This document shows positions 1 through 5,881 of a stretch of DNA of 9,153 nt, one piece after another. The position numbers and the translations under genes are program-made. Under the pieces are notes generated by a model. It was not told the origin of the DNA. It saw nothing but the letters and a program-made list of their open reading frames with translations, and did no database searches. The stretch is from Bacteroidota bacterium (GTDB lineage Bacteria; Bacteroidota; Bacteroidia; Cytophagales; Cyclobacteriaceae). Location of the stretch: contig JAEZBX010000243.1 in the NCBI GenBank assembly GCA_023412765.1, forward strand, positions 1-9,153, read 5' to 3'. How positions within the stretch are numbered: the stretch's first letter is position 1; each line of letters begins with the position of its first letter.

Positions 1-728
1 ATTGTGTTGAGGCAGGTCGTGCCGTTAAGCGCGTCATCAGGTGTTGTAGAAAGAGTTTTCCAATTCAATGACTTCCGTGAAATTCCGACCAGCATTATCT
101 TGTTCAAAACCTTAAGATATTCCAGCGACTGTAACAGGGTAAAGTTTTGATCAATGGTTTTTGCAAAACCAAATCCGGGATCGATAATGATGTCCTTAAC
201 ACCAAAATCATGAAGTTGGTGAATTTTAGAGTGGAAATAATCCGTCACATCTTTCACGACATTTTCATATTGCGATAATCCGCTCATCGTTTTTGGATTA
301 CCGCGCATGTGCATGAGAATGTATGGTACCTGTACTCTTGCCACGAAGTTGGACATTTGGTTGTCCAATGTACCGCCGCTGATGTCGTTGATCATTGCAG
401 CGCCTTCCTGGAGTGCTGCATCGGCCACTTCAAAGCGAAAGGTGTCGATCGAAATTATGGCTTCCGGAAAATTTTTATTAATCACTCGGATGGCAGTCGA
501 GGTTCGTCTTATTTCTTCACTTACCGAAACTTCTTCTGCTCCGGGGCGGGATGAGTAGCCACCCACATCAATGAAAGTGGCGCCGTCATGAAGCATCTTT
601 TCCGTTTGTTTTAATACTGCATCTTCTGAATCGAACCGGCTACCTTGATAGAAGCTGTCAGGCGTCAGGTTCAGTACGCCCATTATTTTCGGATTTGCCA
701 GCGAAATCAACCGCCCGCGGATGTTCAT
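1..728 (-). CDS. folP: Dihydropteroate synthase, C-terminus cut by window edge
   Basis: The enzyme condenses p-aminobenzoate with 6-hydroxymethyl-7,8-dihydropterin diphosphate to give 7,8-dihydropteroate in cytosolic folate synthesis; it is the sulfonamide target. The reverse strand gives 242 codons without a stop before the edge. Family landmarks appear in order: MGVLNLTPDSF (residues 16-26), DVGGYSSRPGA (54-64), SIDTFR (93-98), NDISGG (114-119), MHMRG (139-143), DPGFGFAK (183-190), SRKS (217-220) and LNGTT (234-238). These cover the substrate-binding loops of the TIM barrel; full-length proteins have roughly 270-280 residues, so about 30-40 are missing. The ATG at 728 gives the usual short N-terminus (MNIRGRLISL) and no other in-frame ATG lies just upstream. 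The out-of-frame ATG 12 bases upstream reads only three codons. The gene is divergent from the DUF1599 gene. Identification is firm; only the end is unseen. Confidence 0.96.
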   Translation of the reverse strand, partial: MNIRGRLISLANPKIMGVLNLTPDSFYQGSRFDSEDAVLKQTEKMLHDGATFIDVGGYSSRPGAEEVSVSEEIRRTSTAIRVINKNFPEAIISIDTFRFEVADAALQEGAAMINDISGGTLDNQMSNFVARVQVPYILMHMRGNPKTMSGLSQYENVVKDVTDYFHSKIHQLHDFGVKDIIIDPGFGFAKTIDQNFTLLQSLEYLKVLNKIMLVGISRKSLNWKTLSTTPDDALNGTTCLNT

Positions 729-831
729 TGTCTCATTTGTACAAAATACTTTATTTTCAGCCCGAGATTTCACCGTTAGTAGATGGAATTGTGATCCAAA
801 TTAAGAAGTTTGCCAGCTAAATTATTTCCCC

Positions 832-1371
832 TTGATCGAAAAAACCACGGAAGAGTACAGTGAGATTATCAATATCTGTAAGTCCTTGTTCGAAAAAAAG
901 ACAAGAGACTACGGCACCGCCTGGCGCATATTGCGACTTCCTTCAATAACGGATCAGATATTTATCAAAGCGCAGCGTATTCGAAGCATTCAGGAAAAGG
1001 GCAAACAAAAGGTCGATGATCCTATTCGCGATGAATTTATCGGAATCATCAATTACTGCATCATAGCCTTGATCCAAATGGAAATGAAGGGTTCCTCCAA
1101 ACTGGAAATGTCGTTTGAAGAACTAGAGCCATACTACGACAGGATTGTAAAGGAGACTTCAGATCTTCTCCAAAATAAGAACCATGACTACGGTGAGGCA
1201 TGGCGGGATATGCGTGTGACTTCGATAACAGATATTATATTAATGAAGCTTCTTAGGGTGAAACAAATTGAAGACAATGATGGAAAGACTCTCGTGAGCG
1301 AAGGGACGAAGGCTAATTATCAGGATATGATCAACTACGCTGTTTTTGCGCTCATTAAGTTGAAGGAATGA
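832..1371 (+). CDS. DUF1599 tandem-domain protein, TTG start
   Basis: This is a 179-residue soluble protein matching the Bacteroidota DUF1599 family, whose function is unknown to me. It is an internal duplication. Repeat 1 (about 9-82) carries DYGTAWR (26-32), SITDQIFIKAQRIRSIQ and a IINY..IALIQ tail. Repeat 2 (about 102-176) carries DYGEAWR (119-125), SITDIILMKLLRVKQIE and MINYAVFALIK. The predicted structure is all-helical. The TTG at 832 is chosen because homology begins at once (EKTTEEYSEII), the in-frame stop is at 802-804, and the first internal ATG (1078) would remove the whole first repeat. It heads a tight rightward cluster with the DoxX gene (22-base gap) and aroK. There is no clear Shine-Dalgarno, as usual in this phylum. 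The conserved Asp-Tyr-Gly and Trp-Arg positions suggest a binding or catalytic site, but that is inference. Confidence 0.9.
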   Translation: MIEKTTEEYSEIINICKSLFEKKTRDYGTAWRILRLPSITDQIFIKAQRIRSIQEKGKQKVDDPIRDEFIGIINYCIIALIQMEMKGSSKLEMSFEELEPYYDRIVKETSDLLQNKNHDYGEAWRDMRVTSITDIILMKLLRVKQIEDNDGKTLVSEGTKANYQDMINYAVFALIKLKE

Positions 1372-1374
1372 AAA

Positions 1375-1395
1375 TAGAAACTAGAAATTAGAGAT
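1375..1395 (+). repeat. Three 7-base TAGAAAY-like units between genes
   Basis: TAGAAAC (1375-1381), TAGAAAT (1382-1388) and TAGAGAT (1389-1395) run without gaps from 3 bases after the DUF1599 stop into the ATG of the next gene. The array therefore makes up nearly the whole intergenic spacer and supplies the AT-rich leader of the DoxX gene. The period of 7 matches that of the larger array at the right end of the window. Three imperfect copies could arise by chance in AT-rich DNA. Confidence 0.5.
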
Positions 1396-2518
1396 GCCAA
1401 TAAATTTCCATTCGATAACGGATCAGGTTTGCAGAGTCATAGTAGGAGGGCTGTTTATTTTTTCGGGCCTGATCAAACTAAATGATCCCATCGGTACCGA
1501 GATAAAACTCGAAGAATATTTCGAAGTTTTCGGGCAAGACTTCGGGTCTTTCTTTCTTGTGTTCAGGTCCATTGCCCTCGAGCTCGGTATGTTTCTTATT
1601 GTACTTGAAGTGGTGCTAGGTGTGGCCGTCCTGATCAATTACCGAATGGAAATTACGACGGTGGTTTTGCTTGCACTAATCGTGTTCTTTACCTTCCTCA
1701 CGTTCTACTCAGCCTACTTCAATAAAGTTACTGACTGTGGTTGCTTCGGCGATGCGATCAAACTTACTCCATGGGAATCGTTCTTAAAGGATGTAATTCT
1801 TTTAGTTCTCATTCTTCATTTGTTCTGGTACAGGAAGAGATTAAAGCCAATGCTGTCTGAGAACGCTGGACATGCGATCGTTGGTGTTACCACAGTTATC
1901 AGCTTGTTCCTGGGTATTTATGCAGTGCTGCATTTACCTTTTATAGACTTCCGCGCCTACCGAATTGGTAACAATATTCCGGAACAAATGAAGCCTGCTG
2001 AACAACCAATTTTTCAATACACCTTCTTGAACAAAGAAGACGGGAAGAATATTCAATCTGATACTTATCTCACCGATACATTGAAGTATAAGTATGTCGG
2101 TGTGAAGCAAACCAACGAAGATAAAACCAAAGCAAATATTACCGACTACGCTGTGTCGAGCGTAGAAGGGGAAGATATGACGCAAAGTACTTTCGAGGGG
2201 ACCAAATTGTTATTTATCATATATGATGTCAGCAAAGCATCAACGGAAAATATTGATGACATCAGGCAACTGATAAAAGCATTGGATGGAAAGATTGATA
2301 TGATGGCATTTACTTCTTCGACTGCCGATCAGTTTGAAGCGTTCAGGCATGAAAATCAGCTTCCAATACCCTACTATTTCGTTGATGCAACAGTTTTAAA
2401 AACGATCATACGGTCCAACCCCGGTATAACGCTATGGGTCAACGGTACGGTTAAAGGCATGTGGCATCACAACGATACACCGACTGCCGAAGATGTGCTT
2501 TTGGCTGCCACTGAATAA
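1394..2518 (+). CDS. DoxX/MauE-like membrane protein with C-terminal thioredoxin-like region (BT_3928 family)
   Basis: This is a 374-residue inner-membrane protein. Hydrophobic segments lie at about 10-28, 61-82, 86-108, 132-146 and 160-183. The loop after the third holds DCGCFG (114-119), the cysteine-containing motif typical of DoxX/MauE-type proteins in Bacteroidota. The N-terminal GGLFIFSGLIKLNDPIG (18-34) is the usual DoxX opening. Residues 190-374 are probably outside the membrane. The stretch LLFIIYDVSKA at 272-282, then MAFTSSTADQFEAF and GITLWVNGTVKGMW (344-357), resembles a thioredoxin fold, but there is no CXXC in this half. Only the membrane loop keeps a Cys pair, so a redox-linked role (for example relaying oxidising equivalents to a partner) is possible but unproven. 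The ATG at 1394 is 22 bases after the DUF1599 stop and the stop is 10 bases before aroK, so an operon is likely. The architecture is family-typical rather than a new fusion. Confidence 0.85.
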   Translation: MPINFHSITDQVCRVIVGGLFIFSGLIKLNDPIGTEIKLEEYFEVFGQDFGSFFLVFRSIALELGMFLIVLEVVLGVAVLINYRMEITTVVLLALIVFFTFLTFYSAYFNKVTDCGCFGDAIKLTPWESFLKDVILLVLILHLFWYRKRLKPMLSENAGHAIVGVTTVISLFLGIYAVLHLPFIDFRAYRIGNNIPEQMKPAEQPIFQYTFLNKEDGKNIQSDTYLTDTLKYKYVGVKQTNEDKTKANITDYAVSSVEGEDMTQSTFEGTKLLFIIYDVSKASTENIDDIRQLIKALDGKIDMMAFTSSTADQFEAFRHENQLPIPYYFVDATVLKTIIRSNPGITLWVNGTVKGMWHHNDTPTAEDVLLAATE

Positions 2519-2528
2519 CGCGTTCACT

Positions 2529-3029
2529 ATGAAAATTTTCCTTGTGGGCCTGGCTGGTTCGGGCAAAACAACCTTGGGAAAGCAATTGGCTGCAGAATTG
2601 GATCTCCCTTTCGTAGATCTTGATTGGGAAATCGAAGCGCAGGAGAAAAGATCTGTCCGTGAAATTTTTGCTCAGATGGGTGAAGATCAATTCCGAAAAG
2701 TTGAGTCGGAATTACTGCGTGAGTGGGCAGGCTCACAAAAGGATTTCGTCATGGGTACAGGCGGCGGCGCTCCATGTTTTTTCGATGGTATGCAGGTGAT
2801 TAATGATTCTGGCCTAAGCATTTTTCTTGATGTGCCTCTCGAAGTTTTACATTACCGACTGGCAGCAGCAACGGATAGACCACTATTGGATAGTGCAGGT
2901 GAAGAGGAGCGAATGAAAAAAATTGCATCCTTGAGAAACGCCAGATTGCCAGTATATCGAAAGGCTCACATCATTCTTGAAGACACTTCGCTAGAGAGCG
3001 TCCTGCGCGCAATTAAGCTTAGAAAGTAA
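2529..3029 (+). CDS. aroK: Shikimate kinase
   Basis: It phosphorylates shikimate to shikimate 3-phosphate with ATP, in the cytosolic shikimate pathway towards chorismate. The protein has 166 residues, a normal size. Visible signatures are the P-loop GLAGSGKTT (7-15), the shikimate-binding DLD (30-32) with Arg56 in GEDQFRKVE (51-59), the TGGG turn (77-80), the LID-domain RPLL (117-120, Arg117) and Arg139 in RLPVY. The same frame is open back to 2493, but the ATG at 2529 is the right start because the P-loop strand follows directly (MKIFLVG) and the longer form would overlap the preceding gene. No strong ribosome-binding site is present. It is the last gene of the 832-3029 cluster, and its final 11 bases overlap the 3' end of the opposing outer-membrane gene, leaving no room for an intergenic terminator. 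Confidence 0.96.
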   Translation: MKIFLVGLAGSGKTTLGKQLAAELDLPFVDLDWEIEAQEKRSVREIFAQMGEDQFRKVESELLREWAGSQKDFVMGTGGGAPCFFDGMQVINDSGLSIFLDVPLEVLHYRLAAATDRPLLDSAGEEERMKKIASLRNARLPVYRKAHIILEDTSLESVLRAIKLRK

Positions 3030-4584
3030 AGCCCAGCGTAAGAATGTAACTCGCGTTTTTTAGTTTCTGCAGCGCTACAGGGTCTGGTCCGATGCTGGAG
3101 AAATAGGGTGACCTGCTTCCTTCAGTCGAACTGAAAACGGCACCTAGATCAGCGAAGAAACGATCCATTTTTACTCCGAGTCCACCGCTAATCGATTTTA
3201 TGCTGCGATCTAATCCACCGGTGTTCCTATGAGGGTCTGTCATGTAATTATAACCTGCTCTTACCCGGAAGATGTCATGACGGTATTCAGCCCCAACTCT
3301 ATAATTTACTACGGACTTGTAAGCGGATTTGATATCGTCATTTTCGAAATTGAAATCGCCTGCGATATCCGAGTCATATTTTGCTTTTGAATAATTGACG
3401 AACTCAACATCAGCTGAGATAAATCCAAATTTCGAGATAAAGGTAGCTCCCGTTGTTATCCGCATTGGAGTTATAATGTTGTACTCGGAAATCAAAGGGA
3501 TGTCATCAAAATACTCCGTCACATCGGGTTGCTCTGGAAAACTTGGATTATCCGGGTCATCGTAGTAGTTCCATAGGCTGGTGATCCGTCCGCCATAGGT
3601 ATCATCCATTCCATAGAACGTGGGAGTAACTAACGAGGCGCCTATCTGCAGAAAATCCAGTGGCCTGTAAATAGCACCAATAGTAAAGTTTACACCATTC
3701 CCACGGATATCGTAGTTCTCATTTGTTTCGAAGTTATCGATGGGTTGGTAGTCAGGATCTTCACTGTACCTGAAGTTCGATTCGCGGAAGATCTGGGATA
3801 TCTTGTATCGGATGGACGTTATGCCGAGAGTTGCTCCGACAAATAAGTTGTCGTTAAAGTTCGCACCATAAGAAATGTTCCATTGGTACTGCGAACCCTT
3901 TGAGGTGCCTACCTCTTCCTGGTCAATGGTTCTGATCTCAGCAGGAAAGCCCGGTTCTTCAGGAAGAGGACTTAATACAGATCGGTACATATACCTGCCA
4001 TTTTCCTGATAATCCTCGATGAGGAAATTGTTGTAGGCCATCGCAGTTAGTGACCTGAAATTGACACCAGGATCTTCGTTCTGCCGCCACAGGAACGTTT
4101 CAGGATTGACGCCGTAAGCATCATCAATAAAATAATCTATGATTGAATTGTCACTATTTGTTCCGCGATATCTGAATTCCCGATTGAAATCATTGGTACG
4201 TGTAACCGAAAGGCCAAAGCTACCACCCAGGAAGCCGCTTTGTTGTCCTGATTCATGATGATACACGAAACTCAGTCCGGGTATGGTCAGCATGGATTTC
4301 GACCCACTGGTCTTATTACCCTGATATGTTGACGATATATCACTCATCGTAAGACCGGGACTGATTGTAAATTCAGAGCGGTTATACATACCGAGACCTG
4401 CAGGGTTCGAAAACGCAGAACTGTAGTCTCCACCAAGAGATACTTGCGTTCCGCCCAATGCCTGAATTCGCGCGCTACCAGTAGGCCTGGTTCTACTGAA
4501 CAGAAGCGCATTGTCAACAAAATCCTGGGCAATAGCCCCGATCCCTAAAGACATGAGGGTAACTGTGAAGAGTATTTTCTTCAT
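3019..4584 (-). CDS. OmpP1/FadL-like outer-membrane beta-barrel protein
   Basis: This is a 521-residue outer-membrane protein, probably a hydrophobic-compound transporter or related porin of the OmpP1/FadL/TodX superfamily as found in Bacteroidota. A signal peptide (MKKILFTVTLMSLGIGAIA, cut near residue 19) is followed by the family's N-terminal block: GSARIQALGGTQVSLGGD (36-53), then FSNPAGLGMYNRSEF (58-72). The rest alternates short beta strands with polar loops rich in Asp, Asn and Tyr, such as FGLSVTRTNDF, SIRYKISQIF, FISADVEFVNYSKAKYD and YRVGAEYRHDIFRVRAGY. It ends in a strand, ILTLGFTF, with the terminal Phe expected for barrel-assembly recognition. There is no type IX sorting tail. 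It lies 32 bases downstream of the secreted aromatic-rich protein, suggesting one operon, and overlaps aroK by 11 bases tail-to-tail. The substrate cannot be inferred; annotations of such proteins as hydrocarbon transporters are often only nominal. Confidence 0.87.
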   Translation of the reverse strand: MKKILFTVTLMSLGIGAIAQDFVDNALLFSRTRPTGSARIQALGGTQVSLGGDYSSAFSNPAGLGMYNRSEFTISPGLTMSDISSTYQGNKTSGSKSMLTIPGLSFVYHHESGQQSGFLGGSFGLSVTRTNDFNREFRYRGTNSDNSIIDYFIDDAYGVNPETFLWRQNEDPGVNFRSLTAMAYNNFLIEDYQENGRYMYRSVLSPLPEEPGFPAEIRTIDQEEVGTSKGSQYQWNISYGANFNDNLFVGATLGITSIRYKISQIFRESNFRYSEDPDYQPIDNFETNENYDIRGNGVNFTIGAIYRPLDFLQIGASLVTPTFYGMDDTYGGRITSLWNYYDDPDNPSFPEQPDVTEYFDDIPLISEYNIITPMRITTGATFISKFGFISADVEFVNYSKAKYDSDIAGDFNFENDDIKSAYKSVVNYRVGAEYRHDIFRVRAGYNYMTDPHRNTGGLDRSIKSISGGLGVKMDRFFADLGAVFSSTEGSRSPYFSSIGPDPVALQKLKNASYILTLGFTF

Positions 4585-4616
4585 TTTAATTTCATTTTAA
4601 AGAGTGCTACTGCTAC

Positions 4617-5756
4617 TTAGTGGCCGCGACCTGAAGACCTGGAACCGGAACTGCTGGATCCGCCGCCGCTGCCTCCCGATGAGCCGCCTGTGCTACTACG
4701 ACCTGTATCGTAGCTTCTTGAGCTGGAACCACCGGAATTAGAGTCCCTCCATGAATTACGGCTATTGTTTTCCCACGAAGACCTGCTCGGACTTGAATTG
4801 GAGTTATCGCGGTAACTATTATCGTAAGACGACGAATTCTGAGATTGACTTCTCCAGCTGCGGTTATAATATTCCGGCTGACGCGATGTTGTTGTTCCTA
4901 CCCGTCCACCTGTAATGGGTCTGCTACTGTTATCAGGAGTTGACACATTTCTGTTGGAACTGCGTCCACTGCGGTTAACGTAATCTCTGCTTACCTCACT
5001 GCTGCGAGAACCACGCTTGCCATATGCGGGTCCATATTTGTTACCTGACTCTACGATGATCACGTTGGGATATCCCCATCCGCCATATCCTCCATACGAT
5101 GGACCCCACCAGGATGAATAGCCATAGCCATAGTAAGGAGACCATGCCCACGCGTTATATGGGTTATAATAGTTTCCATATCCGAAGTTCATGCCCCAGC
5201 CATAGTTCCATGAATTGCCCCAGTGAAAGCTGAAGGAACTTGACCAACCTGACCTGAAATATGGATTCCGCCATGGGCTGCCCCATGAGTCGTAATAACT
5301 ACCATAGTAAGGGCTATTCCATGAGGAGATGAACGGATCATAGTAGTTGCCCCCATACCATGGACTGGAGTACCATCTGTTAAAATTGTTATTCCAGTTA
5401 TTGTACCTGGCGGCATTGTTATACTGGTAGTTGTTAACAAAATAATCGGCATTGTCAGCTTGCGCTGACTCCGAGTTTGTTCGTGCTTCGTACTCGGGAT
5501 TTACATTGCGGGCCGAATAACTATCAGTAGGGTTGGCAATCTCTTCTTCCTGCACCACTTCCTTCCTGGTCTTTTTTATGCTGGCCGTTAAAGACGCTTG
5601 CTTAGCTCTCGCTTCATTCAGCTTCGCGCGGTCCTTCGAGTTGAAATACATATCATCATTCTCTATCTCTTGAGCTATCGAAGCAAAAGAAAACAGCAAT
5701 GAAACTAAGCCTAATAATGCCGCCTTGCTTTTCATATATTTAAGAATTTTACCCAT
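4617..5756 (-). CDS. Secreted low-complexity Tyr/Trp/Gly/Asn- and Ser-rich protein, function unknown
   Basis: I do not recognise a functional family. The 379-residue product has a signal peptide ending near SIAQ (26-29) and a charged helical stretch with Lys/Arg/Glu (about 33-75). An aromatic core (112-232) follows, with 23 Tyr and 15 Trp in 121 residues alongside Gly, Asn and Ser. The tail (233-379) has 45 Ser in 147 residues plus Arg, Gly and Asn, ending RSSGRGH. No cysteine, lipobox (the cut region is SIAQE) or catalytic motif is seen. The ATG at 5756 gives a basic seven-residue lead; the ATG at 5735 (MKSKAALLG) gives a more classical signal peptide and may be the true start. Similar compositions occur in matrix, adhesive or amyloid-like surface proteins, so an envelope or extracellular structural role is a guess. 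Its neighbour 32 bases downstream encodes an outer-membrane barrel. Such sequences attract misleading names based on low-complexity matches. Confidence 0.82.
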   Translation of the reverse strand: MGKILKYMKSKAALLGLVSLLFSFASIAQEIENDDMYFNSKDRAKLNEARAKQASLTASIKKTRKEVVQEEEIANPTDSYSARNVNPEYEARTNSESAQADNADYFVNNYQYNNAARYNNWNNNFNRWYSSPWYGGNYYDPFISSWNSPYYGSYYDSWGSPWRNPYFRSGWSSSFSFHWGNSWNYGWGMNFGYGNYYNPYNAWAWSPYYGYGYSSWWGPSYGGYGGWGYPNVIIVESGNKYGPAYGKRGSRSSEVSRDYVNRSGRSSNRNVSTPDNSSRPITGGRVGTTTSRQPEYYNRSWRSQSQNSSSYDNSYRDNSNSSPSRSSWENNSRNSWRDSNSGGSSSRSYDTGRSSTGGSSGGSGGGSSSSGSRSSGRGH

Positions 5757-5765
5757 CTATTTAAT

Positions 5766-5783
5766 GAAACGTGGAAACGTTTT
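5766..5783. promoter_or_regulatory. AAACGT-GGAA-ACGTTT palindrome, possible operator
   Basis: An inverted repeat with 6-base arms (5767-5772 and 5777-5782) and a 4-base spacer lies about 10 bases upstream of the first ATG of the minus-strand secreted-protein gene. It contains the perfect 8-base palindrome AAACGTTT (5775-5782) and also reads as a direct repeat of GAAACGT one base apart. CG-centred palindromes of this kind resemble LacI-type operators. It could equally be a small hairpin in the leader of that transcript. Regulatory function is inference; only the symmetry is seen. Confidence 0.3.
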
Positions 5784-5835
5784 AAAAGTGTTGATAAAGC
5801 TACAAAATTTACTCAGTATTTGTTCCTAGTAAATC

Positions 5836-5843
5836 TATATTTG
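5836..5843 (+). promoter_or_regulatory. TAnnTTTG -7 element upstream of proS
   Basis: TATATTTG matches the Bacteroidota primary-sigma -7 consensus TAnnTTTG exactly and is followed by GC, as often seen in this phylum. Transcription would start near 5850, leaving a leader of roughly 30 bases before the proS ATG at 5882. The -33 element is poor: the nearest TTTG (5819-5822) is only 13 bases upstream instead of about 19-21, and AT-rich sequence lies at the expected distance. The region also separates proS from the divergent minus-strand operon, where only a one-mismatch version (5803-5810, reading AAATTTTG) is seen. Confidence 0.6.
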
Positions 5844-5881
5844 CGCTCTGTTGAAAAATAGCTCAATAATTATACCAAGGC

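Noticed and set aside
307..558. Two plus-strand open frames of 81-83 codons
   Set aside because: They lie opposite folP, whose motifs are unambiguous on the minus strand; the plus-strand peptides have no family features.
2493..2528. Longer N-terminus for shikimate kinase
   Set aside because: It would need a non-ATG start inside the preceding gene and adds 12 residues before the P-loop strand, unlike the family.
5189..5452. Minus-strand open frame of 87 codons rich in Thr, Ile, Met and Gly
   Set aside because: It is an alternative-frame shadow of the low-complexity gene; its composition follows from the repeated TAY/GGN/TGG codons.
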